A stretch of 64,000 bases of DNA from Liolophura sinensis (lineage: Eukaryota; Mollusca; Polyplacophora; Chitonida; Chitonidae). The stretch lies in NCBI RefSeq assembly GCF_032854445.1, contig NC_088301.1, positions 48,913,116-48,977,115 of the forward strand, read 5' to 3'. The first letter of the stretch is position 1, and each line of letters starts with the position of its first letter. Below the pieces are notes generated by a model. The model was not told the origin of the DNA and did not search any database. It saw only the letters and a list, made by a program, of their open reading frames with translations. This document shows positions 35,601 through 46,480 of this stretch, piece after piece. Position numbers and translations under genes: made by a program.

Positions 35601-38600
35601 ATTAAAGTTTAGCATGCATATGTTCAGATGACAGGCAAGATGTCTGCTAAATTTCATCAAAATCGGCGCAGTGGTTTGGGAAGATTTATATGGACAAACA
35701 ATGAAAACATAGAAAAGCACTGATTTCTAAATGCGAGTAATTATGAAAAGTTGTTATGAAAATTATTTCCCAATTGCCATTAAACTTGTTTTTGAGGAGA
35801 TACAAGGACAAAATCGCATCTACAGAGAGACGGACAAGGCATGGCGATTCCAGTACACGGTCCCCCCACCCCCACCCCTCCGTAACTTTGTTGAGGAGGT
35901 AAATGATACGGAAAATAGCCAGTGTCTGTCATAAGCAGGAACACATGTACCTGAGGTACCAGATGATGGTTTTTCTTCACCATCTTATATCTGTGACCCT
36001 GATCTCCATCATGTTTAATAGGAACTTCTTCAAAAAACTCGTGGGCTAGGTCTCCATCCTCATCCATGTACATCGATCTGAAAAATGAACAAAGAAGCAT
36101 TAGGTCAACATATATATACCTTAAACTGCCAATTAGACATCAAGACAGTGAAAACTTCATGTGTTACGATGCAAGACAGATGAAAGGGTTTACTGCATGA
36201 CTGAATTAATTTGATTGTTGTTTTACACAATGTTATATTCAAAATAATATAACTCTGTGGCCTAGGGGTTTACACCCCAGCATGGTGCATTGACCCAGAA
36301 GCCTCCCACCATGTGGTCGTTGTGAGTTCAAGTCCAGCTTCCTCTCCAGCCGTATGTGAGAAGGTCTGTCAGCATACTGCAGATGGTCATGTGTTTTCCC
36401 ACCATAATGCTGGCCACTGTCATATAAGTGAAATATTCTTAGTAAGGCATAAAAAACCAATCAAATAAATAAATAAAATAACTGATTATACATTGTGTAG
36501 ATTTGAATGTTTTATGAGGTAAGACTTCTAGGTAGGCTATTTGTTGAACTTGCTGGTTTGACTGCTTTAAAGGCATTATCAAAAAACATCTGAATATTTT
36601 ATTTATTTATTTGATTTTCTGCTGTTAACGAAATGTTTGACTGGGAAGCCAGTCTTCAAGATTCAACCTGAAACTAGCCAATAAAGCAATGATTAGGCAA
36701 AGTGGAGTAGATTATCCATTGGCCGGGTAACTCTACTACATGTAACTTGTGTATGAACCATTGTCACAAATGTCACCTTGTTCAAAACTGGAAGTTGGCT
36801 CTCGCACCTTTCAGTTTAACCTGGCAGTAGCTACAAATATACTCAGCATGAATTGGAAACACTAATGAAGCCTGTTTCCTATTCAATTTTTTGCACACAT
36901 ACCCGTGACTAAATAGCAACAAAATATATCCCAGTTGCTTACCTCAACAGACTACTTGTCACCAGTTGCGATGCCCCAGTACAAGTCTAATATTTGCAAA
37001 TGTGTAACTTAGTCATATTTAAATAGTAACTGCATAACGTTTTTAAATTGAGTGCTCCCTGATGTTGGTTTGGGACCATTCATGGCAAAACAGACTTTTG
37101 CCAAACCTAACATCAGAGTAATCTTGCAAGTTATTTTGATGAGAGAAAAGGAAATATTTCTGTGAATTTCAAAAACAGTTTGAGTCAGGTTGTATTTATA
37201 CTTGCAAAACGTCCTATTCATTTAAATGCACAACAGAACTTGGTGTGTGCTGTAGTCTAATGAATTAGATGTTGTATGGTAATGATATAATGTCTAACAG
37301 AGGTACCTTCTCAAAAAACTAGGTATTTTCCTATACACTAGAAGATCACACTTTTATTGGATCACAAATAGGCTAAGGTTATGATCATATCATTCTAGTC
37401 CACGATCCATCAAAAACTTCAAACAGACAGCCAAGTTCGCCCTCTCTATAAACCTTTGAAATATTCTCCACAATGAAGGTTTTTAATCTGTGATGCAAAG
37501 TGGACGATTTTTATCTGCAGGGAACAGCCAAGAGTGTCACAAGTCTCTATTGTGGAAAACAGTAGGCAAAGCATCAAGAAGAGAAACATGTCTGCCTGTT
37601 AAAATTTTGCTGCCTTTACAGTCTGGAAATGACCAAAGTGAGCAAAACAGAAGTCGAATGTGGTCTAGTAAAAGTGCGATCTGCCAGCCGGGGACTGCTG
37701 ATTGAAAACAAGTAGAAAACACTACAGAGGTTCCAAATGCAGACAAGAAAATATCCACTGTTTTGGGATGGGATCTCTGTTAGACCTTGTATCATTTAGC
37801 GTATAACATCTAATTAATTAGGCTAATGTGTGCTGGTGTTTTAAAGTAGATTTACAGGCCCACTTCGTGTAAGTGCTTCACAGAATGAACACACTGGATT
37901 TTTCAATTCAATGTTTAAATGCTGAGGCAGGTCATTATCAGAAATGATTGAAAATAGACCTCATTGTTTAATTTAACGATGTTTCTGGGGTCTCGCAGAA
38001 GTTCACACAGATATCAGTGAGACAGCTGGTGGCTGTCGCAAACTAACATACATGTAGATAAAAGAGGTCTATTTTATGATAGTTGCTACATTAAAAATAT
38101 ATGTCTGTCGAAACATAACATAAAAGTCCCCTCTTTTAAATGCGATAATTTGCGAGAGCCCCTACCTGTCTTGCTGATATCTGCATGCACTCGCGACACC
38201 CCTGACACACCGACTGGGGTTATTGAACTACAAGTTTGTCTACATTAGCAATGGATGACTATTCTTGCTGGCACTCGCATAGTCATGGATGACTCCCATT
38301 GACCCCTGAAGGAATCATCGTAAAATTTCGCAAAACAGTTAACTGCTAACCTCTCTGGCCTTTCCAATAAATCCTCTGCAATGCTTAGCGTCTCAGGACA
38401 CGTGACTATTAAAATTCTGTGCTGTTGATCACCCTCAAAAGGTAAATATCCATCCATCCTGTTAGACGGGTCAGGAGTTGGAGGTCACATGATCACCCTT
38501 TTGCGTCTAAAACAAGATGGCTGCTCAAAGTTAAAGCATTGAGGAGAAGGTCACTTTTTGTCACTTGTAAGGCCTAGTTGTACAAAATAACATCACAAAA

Positions 38601-39470
38601 GCTCTGCAGAAATGCTCAGACTATCTGGAAAGCTGAAAATAATACAAATCCAATGGATAGAAGATCTCTGACAGTGATTCAAAAACAGACATTTTCCTAT
38701 GTAATAACGTTGAAAGGACCGTTTTCTTCACCTACATCGTTTGTTACTAAGGAGATCATGTGGTCTCTAGCTTCCCATCCATCTTACAGAATAGTTCAGC
38801 AAGCTAAACTTTTCCGCTCGCTTGAACTTTATAAAGATGGTTGCTCATCACATGCACCATCTGGATTCCTGGGATACACATGCCCATCATTTGGCTTGGG
38901 AAACAGCCCCAATACTGGCAACATGGAATCAGCAGACTGGTTGAGCTTGCTCAAATATGGATTTCCCTTTGGGATAATTGACAGCTCAGGATTTTAACAG
39001 TCAGGTGCCCAGGTGCTATGTATTGTAAAGGATTAACTGGGCCGGCCGTGGAGAAAAGAAAACAACTGTTTTCCAAAATTTTACTATAGTTCCTTCTGGG
39101 GTCAATGGGAGTTATCCATGACTATACGAGCGCCAGCAAGAATCGTCACCCAGGGCTCGTCTACATGTAGTTGTTGTTGTTTGCTGCTTGGAGTAGATGC
39201 TTGGTGTCTCTGATAATTTGTTTATGTCGTAACCAACCATCACTAGCTCGACTAGCAAATAGGAATCCCCCAGGCAATCCTGTTTCAATTTACTACGATC
39301 TGGCGCTGTGTTTACTCTTACCCTCGTCTCTTGTGTACAAATGGAGTAGCACCGAATCGTTGGGCGATGGCAGCTTCATCCTGACAACTGTCACCGGTCT
39401 TGTTCCATGAAAACAGCCATTTCACGGGAGTTGAGACAGACTTGGCCAAAGAAGATGTCGCTCCTCCCAT
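32618..39470 (-). CDS. TUSC2: TUSC2 (FUS1) homologue, complete three-exon gene
   Basis: On the minus strand the coding exons are 39470-39322, 36077-35951 and 32695-32618, with GT-AG introns and phases 2 and 0. The protein is about 117 residues; human TUSC2 has 110. It starts MGGATSSLAK, with Gly2 and Ser6 fitting the N-myristoylation consensus known for TUSC2. The middle exon reads SMYMDEDGDLAHEFFEE, almost identical to human TUSC2. The C-terminus has HPRLHVDFPAVLCEV plus four extra residues (FTGK). In vertebrates TUSC2 is a small myristoylated protein linked to mitochondria, calcium handling and growth suppression. It lies tail-to-tail with RASSF and head-to-head with FRMD4. Confidence 0.95.
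34415..34434 (+). repeat. Poly(C) run of 20
   Basis: Twenty consecutive C in TUSC2 intron 2. On the TUSC2 sense strand it is poly(G), a possible quadruplex and a likely site of length error. Confidence 0.95.
35391..35850 (+). repeat. Three degenerate direct repeats of about 170 bp
   Basis: Units begin near 35391, 35570 and 35736 with AATTATGAAAATAATTACCC or TAATTATGAAAATAATTATC-type sequence. Units 1 and 2 both end AGAAAAGCAC/GGAAAAGCAC. Unit 2 carries AAATTTCATCAAAATCGGCG. The third unit is partial. It lies in TUSC2 intron 2. Confidence 0.6.
35951..36077 (-). CDS. TUSC2: TUSC2 coding exon 2
   Basis: The acceptor is CATTTTTCAG (AG at 36079-36078) and the donor is CCTCAG|GTACAT (donor at 35950-35949). 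It enters in phase 2 and leaves in phase 0. It encodes the most conserved TUSC2 block (YMDEDGDLAHEF) and ends KKNHHLVPQ, the counterpart of HKNLIPQ in human. Confidence 0.95.
36250..36475 (+). mobile_element. SINE family A copy in TUSC2 intron 1
   Basis: It has a degraded head (CTGTGGCCTAGGGG), then GAGTTCAAGTCCAGC and CCACCATAATGCTGGCC-type sequence, ending CAATCAAATAAATAAATAAA. A reverse-oriented tail fragment (about 36206-36230) lies immediately before it. Confidence 0.75.
37987..38204. mobile_element. Palindromic element of about 218 bp
   Basis: The left arm (37987-38050) includes CACAGATATCAGTGAGACAG. The right arm reversed (38204-38141) includes TGCAGATATCAGCAAGACAG. Both arms run GGGGT.TCGC to TCGCAAA. 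It could fold into a 60-bp imperfect stem with a loop of about 90 bases. It lies about 50 bases from the 893-bp element. Confidence 0.65.
38256..39148. mobile_element. 893-bp inverted-repeat element in TUSC2 intron 1
   Basis: Arms of about 88 bp, at 38256-38343 and 39061-39148, are inverted copies. The left begins TGACTATTCTTGCTGGCACT; the right, reversed, begins TGACGATTCTTGCTGGCGCT. Similarity continues through CATTGACCCC and AAAACAGTT. No clear target-site duplication was found and there is no transposase. Confidence 0.8.
39322..39470 (-). CDS. TUSC2: TUSC2 coding exon 1
   Basis: The start codon is the reverse complement of CAT at 39468-39470, within ATGGGAGGAGCG. The exon has 49 codons plus two bases and ends CGAGG|GTAAGA (donor at 39321-39320). 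It encodes the myristoylation signal MGGATSS, a Trp/Lys-rich segment (VKWLFSWNK) and PFVHKRR before the split Gly. The last part matches PFVFTRRG in human TUSC2. Confidence 0.93.
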
Positions 39471-39573
39471 TTCCACAGAAAATCATCGTTATAAATATAC
39501 AAAGTTCATAATATTATCTCTTTTTATCATACAGTTTTTTCCAAACTACATGCTTACTTTGCCGTCATCCCGA

Positions 39574-39582
39574 ACCGGAAAT
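39574..39582 (+). promoter_or_regulatory. ETS-family motif
   Basis: ACCGGAAAT matches the high-affinity ETS core (CCGGAAxT), common in TATA-less bidirectional promoters. It is adjacent to the CTCF-like motif. Confidence 0.4.
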
Positions 39583-39590
39583 AACGTGGA

Positions 39591-39606
39591 CAGCGCCACC
39601 TAGCGG
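39591..39606 (-). promoter_or_regulatory. CTCF-like motif
   Basis: The minus-strand sequence CCGCTAGGTGGCGCTG fits the conserved core of the bilaterian CTCF consensus (CCxSYAGRKGGCRS). It lies about 120 bases upstream of the TUSC2 start codon, inside the putative bidirectional promoter. Confidence 0.5.
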
Positions 39607-39949
39607 ATAAAACTGTTTGTCAACTGATAGCTTAGCTATTTCGTTCATACCACACCTTCTCGCTCAGGCCATATATAATTATCCACAGACTACATCATCA
39701 AATGGGGTTTAGTTGAAACCTGTACAATATCGTACATTTACTTCGTGAAAGTAACAAAGTAACACTTACATTACAAAGTTTAGATACCACCTGAGGCTGC
39801 TATACTACTGGTACTACTTGTGATAAAACTAGAAAATTATATTATATCGGCAGAAATTCACAATAAAATCTGGGCGTTGAAAGTTTGATCAGTTCTAAAT
39901 CTATGAGCAAGATTGTTAGTGTAAAAGACATGGACTTATGATAAGAGAC

Positions 39950-40229
39950 GGGACACTATTTTTTTTTTTTTTTTTTTGGTATTTTTGGCAGGAGCAGTTT
40001 GTCATGCTGAGATTCGTATTTCGCGCGCAATTTTCTGTGTTTCAGAGACGACCCCTTATGTTTTTTTTTTCCCAACTCCCTCACACATGCGTGGTACAGC
40101 CGGAACGACTTCCAAGTGAAAGATATGGCGGATGCGAGTCTTTGGGTATTAGGTTAGATAAAAAGGAAACAATGATCAAGTCAGCGGGAAAAGGTGTTAT
40201 ATCTGATCAAAATCTGCCGAAATGACAAG
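39950..40229 (+). other. Probable FRMD4 non-coding first exon
   Basis: A strong donor ACAAG|GTGAGT (GT at 40230) ends a CpG-richer segment just upstream of the FRMD4 intron. The only ATG near the donor (40222) would give ATG ACA AG, which on joining to the exon at 49760 reads AGA TGA, so it cannot start the FERM frame. A second short frame starts at 40125 (ATGGCGGATGCG) and stops within ten codons. The 5' limit is a guess; a 20-base T-run sits at 39959-39978. Confidence 0.5.
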
Positions 40230-43200
40230 GTGAGTTTTAGATGAGCGGTGTATTTGACTAATATGCGCCACGACGAGTGACTCGCGCTGATAACGGAGGA
40301 GTTCGCCAGTCAGTGGTTGTGTTTTGAAAATCCTCACAGCGTGAGCCGCTTTCAAAAATAACTACACACAAGCTGAGGTCGAGTTAATTCGGTATTACAG
40401 GCAAGGCTGGGACGGGGATTGGCCGCAGTATAGGATAGCTTTACAGTCATGTAAAAGGTAATATTACGTTATTCGACAAGGTATATCTTTATTATCCCTT
40501 GTCTGTTTCAAGTTTTACATTACTTATAATTTCTTGGAACATTGAGTATGAAATCAACAACAACATGGTTGTTTGCTGTCATTCAGTCGTTCCATTTGAC
40601 GGCCTTGGGATTTGTTTCAAATAACTGTGCAGGTGTATTATAATGTGACTTACTACTTGAATAAGTTAAAGTTTTAACTGGGTTATCAATGTTGATATTG
40701 ATAACATGTAAATGTTTCCAGGGAATGTGCCATAAGTAATAGAGACTAACCATAGTACATTTTTTTGGTGTGGCATTAGTTTTGCGCAATTTGGTATAGT
40801 AGGATGTACGTTTGTGTTAAAAAACCTGGTCAAAATTAAAAACCAATAGTCAGCATATGCAGAATTGTGCCCTTACCACGTAACTAACAGTTTATTTCAC
40901 TTTAGATTCACATCCTGTAATCATAAAGTTGGGTTAAATGTTGTCAAGTCTCCTCTTTTTTGATACAAATGTGAGCCTCAAGTACTCAGCCTCGTGCTGC
41001 CATATTTGGCCTCATTGAAATAAAAAATGTCTTGCTTTACACAGAATACAAGTACCTCTGTGTTGAATCTAATTATAAAAAAAAGCCTTGTATGAAGCAA
41101 GTAACTTTCTGAGAAAGTGGCTAAGGGTATAGAAATTATTTTTCTTACCGTGATCAGATCAGATTGACATTGTTGTGGTACGTTACACAAGATAATTCTA
41201 TTCTGAATGATAATAGCAATGTCTTTTGAGAGAAATAAACTATAATTTGGAATGAGTTTGAGACTGTTTACCCAGCTGAAAGGTATTACAAAACCAGTGA
41301 CTACAAAGAAAAAGATCATGTGGTTGAGTACAGGTAGAGCCTTTGGCAGCTGACCTGAGATGCAGGTGGGGCTAGACTAGGTAGGTTGGATAAGTTACAT
41401 ATAGCCCAAAACTAGCCCCTGCTCTGATTTTACATTTGGCAAAATTTTGTACGGCCAAAGGTGGCCCAAGACAACATCAGAGCATGCTCCATGAAGAAAG
41501 CTGATGCAGTTACCTGCACTTGTCAAATATGTTGAGGCTGTCAGTAGAAGCGTTCGCTTCGAGCATGACCTTTACACCCTGACACACTGCCACTGCAACT
41601 GCCTCAGGTTTTTAAATGGAGCCCCAACATTGGTTTCGGCTCTGTGTTTAAGACATTATTACACAAGTGAATAGAAAAAAGTGAACTCAATTATATTAGT
41701 GTTGTCAGTATAATGCGCAATGGTCTGTTTATGCATATTTCTTATTAGTTTTCAGGGTTTTCTTTGCATGCATGCGCAGAAGCACAGGGTTAATCTTCCC
41801 TCCTCTAGATAGTTCTTTTAACAGGGTGCTCTCTACCTAGATGCATGTTTTTGGTTTAGCTCATTAGCTGCTGGGGTGACTTGAGCTGATGCCATTGTGG
41901 ATCCTGTTCTTTAAAACCACATTTACACCTTAAAAGGAAGATTGGGAAACCTATCTATATGAAATATGTGTTAGAACATGCCAGGCAACTAAACTAATCT
42001 TACAAGAAACATATTTCATGAATCCTTTCAACACTTGATCCTTTCAACACCTCATTTTCGAATCCAGTTGTCGCTTATGCATGGCTGCAAGTTATGAGTT
42101 TGTTTTATGAATGGCAGTGATTTTCTCCATGGATGCACTCTTGTTTCCACCACCCCTTAAACTTGACATCTGTTATAAAAGTGTCAAATTCCTGAATACA
42201 ATTGTTACATTAATATAAGTTATATTAGTACTTTACTGGTGGATCTTTTCAGTAGATTTCTCTGCAGATTTTTAATTCTGGATAATTCAGGTAGATAAAA
42301 GTACAATTACGTGTAAACAAACCTGCTGACAGAAAGATGTATTTAAATTTACTAAATTATTTAAACAGTGCAGATCTCACCCCAAGCAAACAAACGTGTA
42401 ATGAGATTGTATTCATGCACATTATAAAAATAACATGGCTCAGTCATGAAAGTGTTCGTAATACCAATATTCAATTGGTCAGGTGCTTGTCCCAGTGCAT
42501 ATGAATTACCTTAGTTTATAGCCATAACCTGGGGCGAAGTCATTTGTTAGTGTCTTGAAATAGAAGCCAATATGAGCTGAATATCAGGGTTTTCATTTAG
42601 AATTGTAGAAGGAGGTCGGAGCTCAAAAGTAGGCGGCTGCATTGAATTATGTTACTATTACTGTTGATTTAAATACTGAGAATATTCCAAGTATGCGGCT
42701 AAGGGGGACGGCAATAGAAGGCTCTCTGCAACCTGCTACTGAATATGTACAACCAGAACCTTTAGTACTGAGCATTTATTTCGTTAATTGAAAATTCAGA
42801 CACAATAAATATAAAATTCTCCATACCCTCATACAAAAAGCATTTTTTTCTGTTAGCTCAGAGATCAGTTAACCATGTTCTGACCTTAGCTTTCATTATT
42901 ATATTTCGTACATCATTATAACATGACCATAATCATTGTAAGTATTGTTTGAAGGTGATGTCAAGACCACTTGCACAGCTATTGCGTTTTAGTCATTTGA
43001 TACTGGTTTTCTGTTTTCTCCTTCATGTTGTGCCTGAAAGCCTGCAGTAACAATATCTGCAATGTACACCAATCATCCATTTGTGATATTTACTTGGGGG
43101 GCCTGCTTGAGGTCATATTCGCAATGATAATTAGTTTAATTAATGATGGATGGTAAAGTACAAATACTCATACCTTCATTTTCAATAGCTTAAATGGCCA

Positions 43201-44636
43201 TTTGAAACAAGAAAAGACCCAATTTCAATGCAAGGAAGAACTAAATTTCCTCCAGGGAGAGGTGGTCAGTATGCAGAAAATTGACTTCTCTGAATCTCTG
43301 ATAATATATGTACGTGTACTCATATTTCTAATTATTTCTTGATGGACATATAAAGAGTTCCTGTGAATCATCCTTCAGGTTCTATATATAATCATAGTTC
43401 CTACAGTTGATGTAACCACAAGATTGGCAAATGATTCATTTTGTGTTTTTCAACAGACCTACACATACATGTATCTTGCACAATGACAGGTGCCTTTGAC
43501 ATGCTATTTGTACTACTGTTAAACCATTACATTAAATCCAATACAAAAGTACAACATATCTGTCAACTACAGCTGACTTCTGGTTTCTGTAGCTGAAAGC
43601 TTTCATGTAAGGGTGGCTTATAGTTACTAATAAGGTCTATGGGAGGATCGTCAGTCCCCCATCTTACCCAATATTAAAAGTTCACAGCTGATTTCCTGGC
43701 CTCGTGCCCCCTAGTACCTGAACTTAAAATATTTTATCATATCATTAGTAACTAGTCACTTGTAATTCTTTGAACCCTATAGATATCAGAATAACCTGTT
43801 AAGTTAAATTTTATTCACGGGGTGTGTTTTTTTTTTTATTACAGAGGGCCTTATAAAACTCAGGAAGGGCCAGTTGATTCCCAAGTCAACTGGCCCTGCT
43901 GGCCTTTTGATTTTCAGGGCTTATTTCTACCCCGGCCCTTGATTATATGAACTTATATACATGTAGTCATTTGTGTTATACAATTCAAATTCTTGACATG
44001 ACCTCAGAAGTAGCAATTTCCTTGATAAATAAGTATGATCCACCCCACATGCCCCTCAGTTTGTGGTGAAATACGTAATCATTCCTTTAATGGGATTAAA
44101 CCTGGCAGCCCTTTGTTGGAGGAAGTCGGGTGCAGCTGGCAACATCCTGAGTTTATTAAAAACAGATCATTTGAATCCTATCCATCATACTTCTTGTCTG
44201 TACTTCAAATTCATCAGTGTTGAATAAATCTGATATAGCACCCCTATGTGACCTGAAGTTCTCACATTCTGGCATTGTAACCTCCTCCTGGATTTTATCC
44301 CTATTTTTCTTTTCCTTTTTTTCCTATTAATGAAGGAGAAAATAGGTGCCTGTCTGGTCAGCATTTGTTGTAGATTGTCATATGTTAAAATTCCAATAGT
44401 CCAAGAAAAATAGAACAATTTGTAGTGCCATTTCTTGCGACATTGGATTTGTAGAATTCAACAAATTGTGCAGTTCAAATGCAGTTTACACAAACTTGAA
44501 GTAGTTTGAATTTGGATAATATATCAGTCTATGTGCTAGGCTGTAGATATGATTTCAGAGAATTTTAAAACATTAGAATAAAACAAGAAGAGCCAGTAGC
44601 CATCTCCATCTTGTAAAACTCCTGTAGTATTGTGTC

Positions 44637-45008
44637 TAGGGATGTAATGATATGGTCTTGCCACAATATGAGACATGATGTGGGAGTGGCAATACGATTG
44701 ATTGGCGACAATTCTAGTACAGATCATTTGATTGGCCGCGATGATGACCGATAGCAATCATAGCACATCTAAATGAGCCAACTGGCGCCTTCAGTACTCA
44801 GCGGTAAACCTGACATGGATTTATACACCGGCTAGAGGTTAAAAAGTTTGTAATTTATTTACAATATTTGAGGTACATTTTGTGAAATGTATTCAGGATG
44901 AATAAATTTTTTTTAAAATGGGTGTATTGTGATACATGTTTTGGAGTATAGCATAGTACGGCAACAAATCAAGATACACCAATATGACGGTGTGTCATTA
45001 CATCCTAA
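44637..45008. mobile_element. hAT-like MITE in FRMD4 5' intron
   Basis: The left end TAGGGATGTAATGATATGG and the right end, reversed, TTAGGATGTAATGACACACC form inverted termini. The GGATGTAATGA end style is typical of hAT-derived MITEs. Internally it is AT-rich with no coding frame. Assignment to hAT is by end sequence only. Confidence 0.55.
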
Positions 45009-46428
45009 TTTATGTTAATTAAAATTTAAATCTACATGTAGACAGGTACAGTGGTGTAACTTAACTCTTGCCAAAACAGTTATGTGCTTGTAATGCTGTG
45101 CAAGCTTTGGGCAACATTGAAAATAAACAATATATTTTATGGTTCAGTGTTGGCTACCATGTCTGCATGTGTTTTGTGTGAAACAAGGCTACGTACCATT
45201 AATCTGATCATTTGTTGTTATTCTGAGGTAACATAAGTCAAATTGTTTTTAGTTTGGTGTACCTTGGTTTGAAATCTTGGTTCGAAATGTGAGCTATGGG
45301 TAATGATTTAATAAATCATCAAGGAACTTGAATGTATGACAGAATACAAATCTAAAGTCATTTTATTTTTTTTAATTTTTCGTTCACTTTGGCGGTTTTT
45401 ATCGCCTTCCCCCGAGAGCATGCACCTTAAAAGCTTAAGTTACATTACTGATATACATAACCAAAAATCTGAAATATTTAAGTGAAATGCTCATTGCATC
45501 ATTGAAAATGCTTTTAGGATGTAATTTAAAAAAAAAAAAAGTAATAATATCTAAAAATATAATAGTGAAAAATTGTGGCAGACAAAGAAGTAATTGAGTT
45601 GTAGTGATCATGTTGTCCCACATGCATGTATTTTGGGTCTGCAAAAATAGTTGATGTATCTATGCCTTCCACTCTCAGCCATGTTGGATCTCTAACAAAA
45701 TAGTTACCATAATGGTAATCCAGTGCTCATAGTGAAAAGCACACTCAAGAGGAGAAATGCATAAGTGTGAATGATTCAAGATGGCCACAAGTAACCTACA
45801 CTGTTAATATAGCTATTGAAAGATTACACATGTACTATACTGAAAATAGAAGATGCTGATGAGTTTTCTATAATGATTGACATCCAAAATTATTAAAGCC
45901 TCTTATAAAATGATAATCACATGTGGGGTGTAAAACAGTGTACTGTACATGTTCAGTAAGTTTTTTGCCTTGGTGAAGGCCTTTGGATAAACGTCTGTGG
46001 CAGTGTGACTAATCGTGTACTGGAAGTACATGTGTTACAACAGCATGTACTATACAAATTAACTCACCAGTGTGCTTGTATGTCTTAATGGCATACACAG
46101 TTGAAGGGATTGGATCATGCTTTTGGCTGCTCAGTAATGGTGTGCACGGATGACATGTTATTGGATCATGTTCATTGGTTCTGCGTGTACATGTAACCGT
46201 GCTGGTGGTTTGCAGATCCTTAAGGATATATGAAACGCTTTGGTTTTATTTCTTAATGTGCAGATTATCATGCGTAGCAACGTATAACAGTACAAACAAA
46301 TGTCTTCAGAGTACAGTTCTCTTAGGGCCCCAAGGGGTCAATCCAGAAATGAAGTAGCTTGCAGCAGTGGTGTCAACAATGATCCTTGTTTAGAGAGAAC
46401 TCTGGGACAGACTGAACGGGCATGGCCA

Positions 46429-46480
46429 AAGGGGGCCGGGGGGGGGGGGGGGGGGTGTAAGGGCTCGAAGGGGGTGCCAA
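46429..46480 (+). repeat. G-rich tract with 18-G run
   Basis: GGGGG, CC, eighteen G (46438-46455), then GGGCTCGAAGGGGG. It has several G-tracts within 50 bases on the plus strand, compatible with a quadruplex. Confidence 0.85.

Larger units (their letters stand above)
39471..40440. promoter_or_regulatory. Head-to-head promoter between TUSC2 and FRMD4
   Basis: TUSC2 starts at 39470 on the minus strand and the FRMD4 first-exon donor is at 40229 on the plus strand. The interval is clearly richer in CpG than the rest of the window, with about twenty CpGs between 40080 and 40440. It contains a poly(dT) tract (39959-39978), an ETS-type ACCGGAAAT and a CTCF-type motif (listed separately). Shared promoter use is inferred from geometry; no TATA box is assigned. 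Confidence 0.6.

Noticed and set aside
38245-38457. 70-codon minus-strand frame
   Set aside because: Its C-terminal part is the inverted-repeat arm of the mobile element, which recurs at 39061-39148.
38578-38997. 139-codon plus-strand open frame
   Set aside because: It lies inside the 893-bp inverted-repeat element, has no recognisable domain and no splice context. Probably chance or remnant.
39938-40225. 95-codon plus-strand frame across the FRMD4 first exon
   Set aside because: It starts in a poly(T)-encoded Phe run, stops just before the donor, and cannot enter the FERM frame. Treated as 5' UTR and promoter.
40978-41319. 113-codon minus-strand frame
   Set aside because: AT-driven Ile/Phe-rich translation with no homology, inside the FRMD4 5' intron.
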